NCBI GenBank assembly: GCA_002720855.1 | Contig: PBIN01000001.1 | Coordinates: 62,001 to 126,000 of the forward strand | Length of the DNA stretch: 64,000 nt | Source of the DNA: Rhodospirillaceae bacterium | GTDB taxonomy: Bacteria; Pseudomonadota; Alphaproteobacteria; MPNO01; UBA2964 | Direction: 5' to 3' | In this document: positions 16,158 to 25,292 of the stretch, piece after piece | How the letters are laid out: each line of letters starts with the position of its first letter | Position numbering within the stretch: position 1 is the stretch's first letter | The notes under the pieces: generated by a model | What the model saw: only the letters and a program-made list of their open reading frames with translations | Told to the model about the DNA's origin: nothing | The model's database searches: none | Made by a program: the position numbers and the translations under genes

Positions 16158-17192
16158 TTAGCTTCCGCTGCCAAAGACCAATGACCGGACGCGTGCAACA
16201 ACTTCCGGAGATGTGTCTTTAAGAGCTTGAGCTACGATCTTCTGAATGGTTTCACCCTTACTGGCGATCAGACGAAGCTTACGTTTCTTCAGTTCTGCGG
16301 CGAACTTCGGATCTGCATTCATACTATCATACGCCGCACGGAGCGGTTTCTTTAGATAGTTAGCCGCTTTAGGCGGTAGGATCAGACCACGTCCAAGGGG
16401 ACCAGCGGATGCCAGGAAAGAGGCCAACGGCTTGTCTTCTGGTTTTACAAGTTCCGTGAACATTGGAACGTCTGGAATATTCGGGTCCTTGAAGAAACCG
16501 TTCTGCAAGATTGGAAGAGCAAAAGGTTTCTTGCCCTTAAACCAATGAGGAACCTTTGAACTCCAGGCCAACCAGTTAGGCGCCGTGAAATCGACTTCGC
16601 CCTGCTCGATAGCGAAGATTGACCGGGAAGACCCTTTGTAACCGGTAACCATTTTCAGTTTCAGACCCAAAAGCTTTCCGGCCAATACACTGAAAATGTA
16701 GGTGCTAGAGTTCTTGCCGCTTGTCGAACCAATGGCGGGAATCTTGCGCATATCAAGAATATGTTTGATGCCCTTGTCGGCACGAATAACGATCACGGAG
16801 TTTGTCTGGTTAGACGAACCAAGCCAAAAGAAGTCATTTGCGTTGTAACGCATCTTTTTTGGACGCAAGACCTGGTTAATAACCGTGTTATCCAATGGAA
16901 CCATCAGATTACGGCCTTGTTTCGGCGCAACATTGGCGAACCAGTTCATCGCCTTCGCACCGCCGGCACCCGGCATATACTGCATAATAAGATTAGGTTT
17001 GCCTGGAAGGTGGCGCCCTAAATGATTTGAGAAGCTGGAACCATATTTGTCATACGTTCCACCTGGACCATATGGAATGGTAATCGTAACAGTTTTGCCA
17101 CTATAAAGTTTTGTTAGCTTTGCATTGTCCGCCAGTGCCGGCATTGCGGTCACGGAAGCGGCAAGCGCTAATGGTAATACATACTTATTCAT
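16158..17192 (-). CDS. TctC/Bug-family tripartite tricarboxylate transporter substrate-binding protein (orphan)
   Basis: This 344-residue product starts at the ATG at 17192, preceded by GGGAGG. An in-frame codon 84 bases upstream would add a non-signal N-terminus and is rejected. The signal peptide is MNKYVLPLALAASVTAMPALA with cleavage before DNAK. The Bug features are TVTITIPYGPGGTYDKYG and YMPGAGGAKAMNW. No tctA or tctB is adjacent; it could use the permease at 5882 or one elsewhere. A strong terminator lies 26 bases after the stop. Confidence 0.9.
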   Translation of the reverse strand: MNKYVLPLALAASVTAMPALADNAKLTKLYSGKTVTITIPYGPGGTYDKYGSSFSNHLGRHLPGKPNLIMQYMPGAGGAKAMNWFANVAPKQGRNLMVPLDNTVINQVLRPKKMRYNANDFFWLGSSNQTNSVIVIRADKGIKHILDMRKIPAIGSTSGKNSSTYIFSVLAGKLLGLKLKMVTGYKGSSRSIFAIEQGEVDFTAPNWLAWSSKVPHWFKGKKPFALPILQNGFFKDPNIPDVPMFTELVKPEDKPLASFLASAGPLGRGLILPPKAANYLKKPLRAAYDSMNADPKFAAELKKRKLRLIASKGETIQKIVAQALKDTSPEVVARVRSLVFGSGS

Positions 17193-17585
17193 AATACCTC
17201 CCGAAGTAGGGTTGTTGCTTCGCGCCATCGGCCAGCGCATTCGTGAAGCGGGTCGATAAAGAACCGATTCCCGCATATTCTATGATGTACTCGGCGTATT
17301 CAGCAAGGCCTCAAACGGGATAAGGTTGATATGTTTACGCATCGAAATTCCGGGCTGAATCGGCTGAAGTAAGTTTACTCACGAAGATTTGTGCTCAGAT
17401 TCCCTGTGAATAGTTTGTCGAGCTCGCCCTAGCATACTTTCTGGACAGAGAAACTCAACTTTGTGCTGTCGCTGCGATCTATTCGAATAGTTCTATCGTC
17501 AGGTCGCCCATATTTCGGCTACCGATATCTGTTGCCGTTGGCTATCCTAATCATCTCTCATTCTTGTTCGTATGTTCGGCTTGAA
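17193..17585. other. Intergenic region between divergent TctC-like and RCC1-like genes
   Basis: These 393 bases separate two divergent genes and should hold both promoters. An open frame extends the RCC1-like gene upstream to 17463, but that extension is hydrophobic and lacks a ribosome-binding site, so it is treated as untranslated. No repeat, RNA gene or clear operator was seen. Confidence 0.4.
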
Positions 17586-18500
17586 ATGCTCAAAAAAGCC
17601 TTCCTGGTTTTTCTATTCTTAAACCTAAATACCGTGGGCGTTATAACGCCGTCGTGGTCAGATAGCTCATCCCCCCTGCTTGCCGCATATTATGACCGGC
17701 AGATGGCGATCGTAAAAGGCATCACCTACGCCTGGCGCGGTAATGACACACCAAAACCGATAGAACACACCGCAATACAGGTGGGTGTTGGCGATGACAG
17801 CAATTACATTCTTTCTACCGATGGAATCCTTATTCGCTTTGACAACGACAATTTCGCAAAACCGCGAATTCTGAGAAAAGACATTTTGCGTTTCGCCGCT
17901 GGAGACAGCGGTGTTCTCGCCATCGACAACGGCCATCGATTGCTTTGGGTTGGCGCCGGTACGCGCCGAGCAAACCTGATTGCCAAGAATGTCCACGCCG
18001 CTGCTGTTGGCGACAGTGCCAACTACTACATCACAAAATCAGGTGATCTTTTCGTCAAAGGAAAAGCCCATCGCGGTCAGTATGGAGATGGCCGCCTTGT
18101 ATCTACAGACCATTTCGTCAGAACGGCAACAAGCGTCGGCTACATTACGGCTCACACCGGACATGCAATACTTCTAAAAGGCAATGGCGATGTCTTCGGA
18201 ACAGGTGGCAACATCTATGGTCCTGTCGGCAAGCATGGCATCGGCGACAAAGCCGTTCGCTGGAGCAAGATAGTTGGTAATGCTACGGCAATTGCCACTG
18301 GGTCGTCTCATACTGTCGCTATTTTAAAAGACAGCAAGCTTGTCGCTTGGGGTAGCGAATATGGCACTGACCCTAAACCAATTATGAACAACGTTGTAGC
18401 GGTCGCAGCCGGATCAAATGCCACGATAGCCCTTAAAACCGATGGCTCACTATGGCAATGGGACCGCGGTGAGAGACCCCGAAAAGTTCTTCCAAACTAG
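17586..18500 (+). CDS. Secreted RCC1-like beta-propeller repeat protein
   Basis: From the ATG at 17586 the product is 304 residues, with signal peptide MLKKAFLVFLFLNLNTVGV. The rest consists of repeats of the RCC1 type: segments such as AIATGSSHTVAILKDSKLVAWG and VAVAAGSNATIALKTDGSLW recur roughly every 45-55 residues, giving a probable incomplete propeller. No enzymatic residue can be assigned; such proteins are usually binding scaffolds. An earlier in-frame start at 17463 is possible but would add a second hydrophobic segment without a ribosome-binding site. The gene converges with the arylsulfotransferase-like gene, 5 bases apart. Confidence 0.75.
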   Translation: MLKKAFLVFLFLNLNTVGVITPSWSDSSSPLLAAYYDRQMAIVKGITYAWRGNDTPKPIEHTAIQVGVGDDSNYILSTDGILIRFDNDNFAKPRILRKDILRFAAGDSGVLAIDNGHRLLWVGAGTRRANLIAKNVHAAAVGDSANYYITKSGDLFVKGKAHRGQYGDGRLVSTDHFVRTATSVGYITAHTGHAILLKGNGDVFGTGGNIYGPVGKHGIGDKAVRWSKIVGNATAIATGSSHTVAILKDSKLVAWGSEYGTDPKPIMNNVVAVAAGSNATIALKTDGSLWQWDRGERPRKVLPN

Positions 18501-18505
18501 TTTGG

Positions 18506-19552
18506 CTATACCCTACCACCGATCTCAGGTGACTCCGGGTCATAGCGCAAGGCTCTAAAAATTTGTCTTATCTTGCCATCCCCCCGAATATTTTCGTGGG
18601 GGGAAATGAATTCCCATACGATATCCCCTTCGGGGGTCACTTCGAACAGACGACCGTGACGCCCTTCGCAAATTAAGGTGTTGCCGTTCGACAGTCGTTG
18701 CGCGCCACTGACACGCGGTGAAAAGAATGTATCAACTGGTTCACCTTTGTATTCCCAAACTACTTCGCGAGTATCAGGATTAATTTCAAGAACGCGGGAG
18801 AATTCAGGATCGACCTGCTCGCTGCCATTGGCAAAGATCGTGATGTTGCCATTTTCAAGCTGTCTGGGGTCATGTTGGCCGCCCCATTCGCGATCCTCCA
18901 TCTCCCAAACCAGGTCTCCGGATTTGCGATCAATAAGCGCTATAAGATCGAGATCACGCCAGCTCAAAAGAATATTGCCATCTTTCTGAAGAAAGCACGT
19001 ATTCGCATGCGCGTATTCATGCCGAGGACGATTGCTGCGAATGGGATATTTTTGTTCAGGAAAACGATCCTTCATACGCCATTCCCAAACAATTTCGCCG
19101 TCCGGATTAACCTCCCGCAGTAGATCGTAATAAACCCCGCCATCCTCATGTTCGCTGCCGGGAATTCCACCCAGGCAGGTTGCTTCTTCGGGCGGGATAA
19201 GCTCCCATGCAAGATACAGTGTATTGCCGTTGGGGCACCGGTTGAAATCGTGGTGCTGCAGGTGATCAGTGTGCTCCCATATGATTTCGCCGCCCCAATC
19301 CATTTCCAACAAACGGCCACCCTTTGGTGCGATCTTCGGTCCCTCCGGGGTTCGCTCCGTTACAAGAAGATTTCCGTTGGGTAGCAGCTGTCCGTAATTC
19401 CCCAACTTGCCAGGCAGGTCCCATTTGTGAACCTCCTCGCCGTCCATGTTGATTAAAAATACTTCACTGCCGCCTGACGGCGCAAAAATCGTAAATCCCG
19501 GACAAGCGCGGGAGGGGTCATATTCAGTTATCCCAAATTTATAAGGACGCAT
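18506..19552 (-). CDS. Arylsulfotransferase-like beta-propeller protein (ASST family)
   Basis: This 348-residue protein has repeated propeller blades with the xxNGNTLxxxE pattern: LPNGNLLVTE, CPNGNTLYLAWE, LENGNITIFANG and LSNGNTLICEG. His residues HHDFN, HEYAHANTC and GGQHDPRQ lie where arylsulfotransferases place their catalytic and binding histidines. Bacterial ASSTs transfer sulfate between phenols. This one lacks a signal peptide, unlike the periplasmic E. coli enzyme, so function may differ. AAGGAAAA precedes the ATG. It probably forms an operon with the amidase upstream (gap of 66 bases). Confidence 0.7.
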   Translation of the reverse strand: MRPYKFGITEYDPSRACPGFTIFAPSGGSEVFLINMDGEEVHKWDLPGKLGNYGQLLPNGNLLVTERTPEGPKIAPKGGRLLEMDWGGEIIWEHTDHLQHHDFNRCPNGNTLYLAWELIPPEEATCLGGIPGSEHEDGGVYYDLLREVNPDGEIVWEWRMKDRFPEQKYPIRSNRPRHEYAHANTCFLQKDGNILLSWRDLDLIALIDRKSGDLVWEMEDREWGGQHDPRQLENGNITIFANGSEQVDPEFSRVLEINPDTREVVWEYKGEPVDTFFSPRVSGAQRLSNGNTLICEGRHGRLFEVTPEGDIVWEFISPHENIRGDGKIRQIFRALRYDPESPEIGGRV

Positions 19553-19618
19553 TTTATTTTCCTTCGCGCGGCTGAACTTCGATTCTTTTACCCAACAACT
19601 GATTGGTAACGTGGAGTT

Positions 19619-20962
19619 TTATATATAATCAAACAATCCTAATACCGCCCGCGCCGCTGAGAAGGCTTGATCGTCCTGATCGGCAAAACCCATAATCTGA
19701 AGCCCTAATGGTAATCCTTCTGCCTCGAGTACTGGCAATGAATATGACGGGGTTCCAAGTACTGACGACGGTACTGCGAAAACAGCATCTCCTGTCCAAC
19801 CCAAACCAATAGGTGCTGGGCCAGGAGCTGATAAGGTTACACAAGCATCAAACTCACTTTGAAGTGCATCATACGATGACCGCAATTGCCTGCGCTTGAG
19901 AACCAAAGCCTGATACTCCTCAAGTGTCATGGCTTGCGCTTCGATTAATCTTTCTTGTGCCTGAGGACTTAGTCCGTTTACGTCCATGTCGCGGGCATAA
20001 GTATTAAGCGGCCAGCGAAAGTCCCAATTATTCAGTCCACCCGAAAGAGCGACGGCACCCCCCAGTGATTCTTCCAATGCAGCAACACTTTCACTGGTAT
20101 CGCGATCAACAATTTCGACACCAGCTTCTTCCAATGCCATTTGCGCGTTCTCCAAGGCCCGTTTTGCATCATCGACCGTGCGATCCCAACCTTCGGTCCT
20201 CAAGAGTGCCAGCCGTTTCGGCATTGCCGCATCTGGTGCTTCGAGTGGCCCAGACACACCCATAAACCCAGGGTCACCACCTACTCGCTCAGTAATCGCG
20301 CGCGCAATCTCCCAGGTTTCCTCCAATGTGGCCGCAAAGGTACTGGTACTGCTTTGGCTAATGGTATCGAAACTACCACCCCGATTAATGCCGCCGAAGC
20401 TTGGCTTGAACGCAAACACCCCGCAAAAACTCGCAGGGCGAATAGTCGAACCCAACCCCTGCGTACCGAGGCCGCCGGGGAGCATACCTGCCGCGACAGA
20501 GGCGGCCGTACCGCTGCTCGATCCGCCGGGCGTGCGGGTCAAATCCCAGGGGTTTTTCGTTCCTCGAGCTGGTTGCGCTGCAAACTCGGTGGTCACCGCT
20601 TTGGCATATATCACGGCCCCTGCTTCGCGAAGGCCCGCGACTGCTGCACAATCCCGCGTTCCCTGCCAGCCCACAAATAGATCGGAGCCTTGCTGGGTTG
20701 GCATCCCAACAGTTTCCATAATGTCCTTAATACAGAGAGGCATGCCATCGATCAGTGAAAGCATATCGCCTGATTTCCAGCGTTTATCTGACTCTGCAGC
20801 CGCGGCTTTGGCCCCCTCTTCATCTGTTGCAACAAAAGCGCCAATGTCTCCTTCTAACGAATTGATCGTATCGAGGCATTCCTCGAGGAATGCGCTGGGG
20901 CTTGAAGTGCCATTGGCAAATGCCGAATGCATCGCTCGATATGATTTTTTAATTGGTGTCAT
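19619..20962 (-). CDS. Amidase signature family hydrolase
   Basis: The product has 447 residues from the ATG at 20962, chosen because GGGGAG lies six bases before it; a TTG 21 bases upstream is in frame but has no ribosome-binding site. The Ser-cisSer-Lys triad is visible: Lys in MPLCIKDIMETVG, and the Gly/Ser-rich GGSSSGTAASVAAG with the cis-Ser and nucleophile region LGTQGLGSTIRPASFCG. Members hydrolyse carboxamides such as acyl-amides, indoleacetamide or nylon oligomers. Substrate is not deducible. It is upstream of the ASST-like gene on the same strand. Confidence 0.9.
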   Translation of the reverse strand: MTPIKKSYRAMHSAFANGTSSPSAFLEECLDTINSLEGDIGAFVATDEEGAKAAAAESDKRWKSGDMLSLIDGMPLCIKDIMETVGMPTQQGSDLFVGWQGTRDCAAVAGLREAGAVIYAKAVTTEFAAQPARGTKNPWDLTRTPGGSSSGTAASVAAGMLPGGLGTQGLGSTIRPASFCGVFAFKPSFGGINRGGSFDTISQSSTSTFAATLEETWEIARAITERVGGDPGFMGVSGPLEAPDAAMPKRLALLRTEGWDRTVDDAKRALENAQMALEEAGVEIVDRDTSESVAALEESLGGAVALSGGLNNWDFRWPLNTYARDMDVNGLSPQAQERLIEAQAMTLEEYQALVLKRRQLRSSYDALQSEFDACVTLSAPGPAPIGLGWTGDAVFAVPSSVLGTPSYSLPVLEAEGLPLGLQIMGFADQDDQAFSAARAVLGLFDYI

Positions 20963-21094
20963 AGCTTGCTCCCCTGATTTCAAATCATTGTGACGCCAAA
21001 GGCTTTATTTTGAAAAGGGTGCTGCTCATATTGACCAAACTTAAATTCATCGCCACGCTCACTAAAAAATACCAAGGGCCCAGGGAAATTATTT

Positions 21095-22339
21095 ATGACA
21101 AACAATTGGACAGCGGCGTGGAGCGCTTCGGCACAGGGCCCATTTCCGCATGGACGCGAAACCGCGCAACCTGATCTCTCCGATCTTTTCCCCCAACCTG
21201 ACTTTGATTGCCGGGATCAGTCCTTTCGGATGATCGTGCGCCCGGATGTCTGGGGAACCGAAGCCCGCATCCGCCTTTCGAACGCACACGGCTCCAAGCC
21301 AATTACATTTGGTGGCATCTGTGTCGGCATGCAGGCGATAAGCAGTGCGCTTATGCCGCATACGAACCGGAAAATCACTTTTGGCGGAAAAGACAGCACT
21401 ACGATTGAAGCTGGCGCATGGGCGGTAAGTGACGCCATCGCACTCGACTTCATCCGCGACATAAATGACCCCCTACTCACCGGCAAAACACTTGCCGTGA
21501 GCTTCAGCGTAAACGGGGAAAGCGGTCCTATGACCTATCACGCTAAAGCCCTGCAAACTTCCTATCTGTCGGAACGCGGGGCCGGTTCACTCGGTGACTC
21601 GGAAGATGAAATGGATTTTCCATACTCGACGACGTCATGGTTTTTCCTTGATGCACTCGACATGAATATGGCCGAACCAACCAGAGTCGTCGTCGCCTTC
21701 GGTGATTCCATTTCCGATGGCTCCGGTTCTACGATCAACGGTTACGACCGGTGGCCAGATGTGGTGGCGCGTCGACTCCACGCGAAGTACGGAAATTCGG
21801 TTTCACTGGTCAATCGCGGCAATCAAATCCTCGGACCTCCTGACGGCACACCAGTAGAAGAAAGGCTTGGTGGGATATCAGCGCATGAGAGGATGGAACG
21901 CGATGTGATTTCCATGGCTGGCGTTAGCACGGTGATCTGGCTCGAAGGCATCAACGATCTTGGGTTTAGCGATGCCACCGCAGAGGACATCATCAACGGC
22001 ATCAAAAAAGGCGTCACTCGTTTACGGGGTGCCATTCCTGGCGTGCGGATAATCGGTGCCACCCTGACGACGGCGCTCAACGCCACCACCTCGGGTCATG
22101 GGCGCCAATCGGTCGATGACCATCGCCGGGTGTTTAACGAGTTTGTCCGCAACACCGATATTTATGACGGGATTATTGATTTCGACGCTGCAACATTTGA
22201 TCAGGCGACAGGGGAGTTGATGCCCGAAATGTGTCCCAACTCATCCATCGGGGGGCCCGGCGACAAGCTGCACCCCAACCGTATCGGGTATCAAGCGATG
22301 GCGTCGGCCGTCGATATCGACATGCTGGTAGGAGATTAG
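21095..22339 (+). CDS. SGNH/GDSL-type esterase or lipase
   Basis: The 414-residue product has an N-terminal domain of about 195 residues followed by an SGNH hydrolase domain. Block I is VVVAFGDSISDGSG (nucleophilic Ser), block III is WLEGINDLG (Asn), and block V is DKLHPNRIGY (Asp and His). The N-terminal part resembles the beta-rich accessory domain of larger SGNH hydrolases. No signal peptide is visible. It would cleave an ester, perhaps releasing a substrate for the LLM monooxygenase that begins 5 bases after its stop, which indicates an operon. Confidence 0.88.
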   Translation: MTNNWTAAWSASAQGPFPHGRETAQPDLSDLFPQPDFDCRDQSFRMIVRPDVWGTEARIRLSNAHGSKPITFGGICVGMQAISSALMPHTNRKITFGGKDSTTIEAGAWAVSDAIALDFIRDINDPLLTGKTLAVSFSVNGESGPMTYHAKALQTSYLSERGAGSLGDSEDEMDFPYSTTSWFFLDALDMNMAEPTRVVVAFGDSISDGSGSTINGYDRWPDVVARRLHAKYGNSVSLVNRGNQILGPPDGTPVEERLGGISAHERMERDVISMAGVSTVIWLEGINDLGFSDATAEDIINGIKKGVTRLRGAIPGVRIIGATLTTALNATTSGHGRQSVDDHRRVFNEFVRNTDIYDGIIDFDAATFDQATGELMPEMCPNSSIGGPGDKLHPNRIGYQAMASAVDIDMLVGD

Positions 22340-22344
22340 AGCCA

Positions 22345-23415
22345 ATGACAAAGTTCACCGGTGATATCGGTCTGCAATTCACCATCCACATCGCCAATCA
22401 GTACACCGTTCCAGAGATTGTCGAGCTTACGCAGGTCGCGCATGACCAGGGATTCGACCAGGTCTGGGTGAACGACAATCTGTGTCACAGAAACATATTC
22501 GTCGTCCTCGCGGCGATGGCGGCGAAAGTCCCGATCAAACTGGGCACTGCCATCCTTGTCCCCTACTTCCGAAATCCTGTTGATCTCGCCGATAGCATGG
22601 CGGCGCTTACCGAGCTAACCGAGGGACGCGAATTGAGTATCGGTATCGCACGCGGCGCTCACGCCATAGCCGGCAAACAAACGACGCCTGCGAAACCATT
22701 GGCAACGGTGCGCGAAACGGTCTCCTCCGTTAAAGCACTCCTGGCAGGCGAAACTATTTCTTTCGCTGATTATCCTGCAGTCGCTTCTTACTTTAATATG
22801 AACCCTGACTGGCCCTTCAAACTCGAATTCGAAACCAAAGCACCAGTGCGGTTCTATACCGGCGGTAACGGACCCAGAATTATGCGGATCGCAGCCCGTA
22901 TCATGGATGGCATTCTGATCGGCGGCTATTACATCCCGCTGGTTCGGATTGGCCGCATTGCCAAGATGCTGGAGGAACCCCGGGCGCTCGCCGCAGAAGT
23001 GCAACCGGATACACCCCAATACGATACCTGCGAGCTTAACGTCTCAATTTCTCACGACCGAAATGCGGCCTATCAGTTCGCCAAACCCTATGTCAGCCAT
23101 ATGATTGTGTCGCTGAAAGAGATGGGCTTTACCGACGATGATTTCCGCACAAACTTCATTGATCCAAAACTTGTCACTTTACTCGAAGGGGCCTTTGCGA
23201 ATGGCGCCACTGTCCAGGAAGCCGCTGAGCTGGTTCCGGACGAAGCCGTTAAAAGCTGTTTCGTCGTCGGTGAACCCGAAGAATGCAAGGATCAGATACT
23301 TGAGCTGATGGAGCACGCCGAAAATCTCAACTTCGGTCAGGTCAGTCTGGCGAAGCTAGGTCCGGATTATAAAGAGGCCATGACCCTCTTGCGGCAGGAC
23401 GTTCTTACGGATTGA
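22345..23415 (+). CDS. LLM-class flavin-dependent oxidoreductase (F420- or FMN-type luciferase-like)
   Basis: The gene is read from the ATG at 22345 (MTKFTGDIGLQFT), preceded by GGTAGGAGATT, giving 356 residues. The open frame starts further upstream inside the SGNH gene. The protein shows the luciferase-like TIM-barrel pattern: AHDQGFDQVWVNDN, KLGTAILVPYFRNPVDLA and a GGNGPRIMRIAARIMDGILIG segment, then SCFVVGEPEECKDQI near the end. This family includes monooxygenases and F420-dependent reductases. Which cofactor is used is not clear. It sits between SGNH hydrolase and GST genes, all on the plus strand. Confidence 0.85.
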   Translation: MTKFTGDIGLQFTIHIANQYTVPEIVELTQVAHDQGFDQVWVNDNLCHRNIFVVLAAMAAKVPIKLGTAILVPYFRNPVDLADSMAALTELTEGRELSIGIARGAHAIAGKQTTPAKPLATVRETVSSVKALLAGETISFADYPAVASYFNMNPDWPFKLEFETKAPVRFYTGGNGPRIMRIAARIMDGILIGGYYIPLVRIGRIAKMLEEPRALAAEVQPDTPQYDTCELNVSISHDRNAAYQFAKPYVSHMIVSLKEMGFTDDDFRTNFIDPKLVTLLEGAFANGATVQEAAELVPDEAVKSCFVVGEPEECKDQILELMEHAENLNFGQVSLAKLGPDYKEAMTLLRQDVLTD

Positions 23416-23446
23416 ATTGATAAAAAGTAATTTTTTGAGGTAACCG

Positions 23447-24418
23447 ATGGGACATTTACTGAACGGCGAATGGAGTTTCGAGGATCGTCTGTCCGAAACC
23501 GAAACGGGGCTATACATCAAGAAACCATCGCAATTTCGCAACTGGATCACCAATGACGGCTCATCCGACTATCCCGCCGAGGCCGGTCGTTATGTTCTGT
23601 ATTCTTCCATCGCCTGCCCCTGGGCACACCGGACAGCGATTTACCGGGTTCTCAAAAAGCTTGAGGACGCTATTCCGCTGATCAATACCGAACAATCGGA
23701 AGCCGATCAGGGATGGGCCTTTGTCGACGGACCACACGCCGTCCCCGGTACCGACAAAACTGTAAACTTCCTGCACGAGATTTATGCGCTGGGCGATCCC
23801 GGATGTACCACACGGATCACCGTGCCAATGTTGTGGGATAGCAAGACCTGCACGGTCGTCAGCAACGAGTCGTCCGAGATTATCCGCATGTTCAACGCTG
23901 CGTTCGATGGCATCGTAGAAGCGACGCCAGATTATTACCCCGATGCTCTTAGCGCGCAGATCGATGCAATGAATGAAAAAATCCTCAGCGGTATCAATAA
24001 TGGCGTGAACGGAAGCGGCCGATCGACCACACAGGACGCTTATGACCAGTCCGTCGAACTCTTGTTCAATACGCTGGATGAAATGGAAGCGCTATTGGCT
24101 GACCAACGTTATCTTTGCGGTGATACCCAAACAGAGGCCGACTGGAGGCTCTATCCCAACCTGATCCGGTTCGATCCGATTTATTATGTCGGATACAAAT
24201 GCAATCTGCGGCACCTCGAGGATTACCCAAATCTCTCCAACTATCTGCGCGACCTGTATCAGACACCGGGAATCGATAGCGTTAGTGATGTCGAGTCGAT
24301 GAAGCGGCAAACCTTCAGCGAGGCCGGCCCTATCAGCGCCAATGGCATTGTACCGCGCGGACCAGTGGTTGACCTGACCCGGCCACATGACCGCGACCGG
24401 TTTTCCAAAGCGGCTTAA
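23447..24418 (+). CDS. Glutathione S-transferase of the glutathionyl-hydroquinone reductase (Xi/Omega-like) class
   Basis: The 323-residue length and the active-site motif SSIACPWAHRT (C57) are characteristic of glutathionyl-hydroquinone reductases (YqjG/ECM4/PcpF type). These reduce glutathionyl-quinol adducts during breakdown of aromatic compounds. The downstream GST C-terminal domain includes LCGDTQTEADWRLYPNLIRFD, also typical of the class. GAGG precedes the ATG by eight bases. It follows the LLM gene by 31 bases and converges with the epimerase gene. Confidence 0.88.
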   Translation: MGHLLNGEWSFEDRLSETETGLYIKKPSQFRNWITNDGSSDYPAEAGRYVLYSSIACPWAHRTAIYRVLKKLEDAIPLINTEQSEADQGWAFVDGPHAVPGTDKTVNFLHEIYALGDPGCTTRITVPMLWDSKTCTVVSNESSEIIRMFNAAFDGIVEATPDYYPDALSAQIDAMNEKILSGINNGVNGSGRSTTQDAYDQSVELLFNTLDEMEALLADQRYLCGDTQTEADWRLYPNLIRFDPIYYVGYKCNLRHLEDYPNLSNYLRDLYQTPGIDSVSDVESMKRQTFSEAGPISANGIVPRGPVVDLTRPHDRDRFSKAA

Positions 24419-24422
24419 AAAT

Positions 24423-25292
24423 TTACTCGATTACGGTTCCGTCGGGGCGGATGTGATCTTCCCAGACATGGTTGTCCGTATAGCCAAGGAGTTCTCGCGC
24501 TTTCTCCGTATTGAGACCACTCCAATACGTCTCCACGCCATATTTGATTGTTGTGCCGGGTAAATATTTCTCAACCAGCTCATTTGTTGGTGTCGGAAAT
24601 CGGCTATTGGTGGCGGCGATATTGAATGCCTCATGCCCATTGATATCGGCTTCAACCGCCAGCTTGCAGGAAACCGCGGCATCGCGCACATCGACATAGC
24701 TCCAGAATGTTCCGAGCCGTGCGCCTGGATCCTCCCAGCGTTTTGACAGGCTTTCATAGGTGAGATCGAAATTTACACCGGCGAGCCGCAAACTCACCAC
24801 AGACATATCGAACATACCGACATAAGAGTCCGCAATCTGCTCGCCGAATACTTTGGAGAAGGCGTAGGGATCTTTGGGTGTTAGCGGGTGTTCTTCATCC
24901 AGCGGCAGGTAATCCGGGTTCCAGATTTCGGGTGCATAAGTAAAGCCGTAGGCCGCGATGCTGGAGGCATGCACGATACGTTTTACGCCCATGTCGCCAG
25001 CCGCCTTAAAGACGTTATATGTCGCGGACATATTGTTGCGAAACACTTCGGCATCGGCCGCCATGAATGGTGCCTGATGCGCCGCAAGATGCACCACGGC
25101 ATCGGCACCCTTACAGGCCTCGTAGAGATCACCGGTCTGAGTTAAATCCGCGACCCAGCTTTCGCAGATACGGTCGCGCGACGGCACGACATCGAGATTG
25201 AGCACCTCATATCCGCCATCGAGCAGGGTCTGAACGGTCCAGCGGCCGAGATTGCCGCAGCCGCCGGTAACAACAATCTTGCCTTTGCTCAT
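24423..25292 (-). CDS. NAD-dependent epimerase/dehydratase family protein (extended SDR)
   Basis: This 289-residue extended SDR has the NAD motif VTGGCGNLGRW at the N-terminus, VVHLAAHQAP in strand 4, and the YAFSKVFGE Tyr/Lys pair. It may oxidise or epimerise a hydroxyl group on the product of the upstream Rieske oxygenase; no sugar-nucleotide gene is nearby to support a cell-surface role. The ATG overlaps the Rieske stop by four bases (ATGA), so the two are coupled. Confidence 0.85.
   Translation of the reverse strand: MSKGKIVVTGGCGNLGRWTVQTLLDGGYEVLNLDVVPSRDRICESWVADLTQTGDLYEACKGADAVVHLAAHQAPFMAADAEVFRNNMSATYNVFKAAGDMGVKRIVHASSIAAYGFTYAPEIWNPDYLPLDEEHPLTPKDPYAFSKVFGEQIADSYVGMFDMSVVSLRLAGVNFDLTYESLSKRWEDPGARLGTFWSYVDVRDAAVSCKLAVEADINGHEAFNIAATNSRFPTPTNELVEKYLPGTTIKYGVETYWSGLNTEKARELLGYTDNHVWEDHIRPDGTVIE

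Noticed and set aside
20178-20993. Plus-strand frame of 271 codons opposite the amidase
   Set aside because: It is antisense to a clear amidase with its catalytic motif; the translated product is Pro/Ser/Arg rich without structure.
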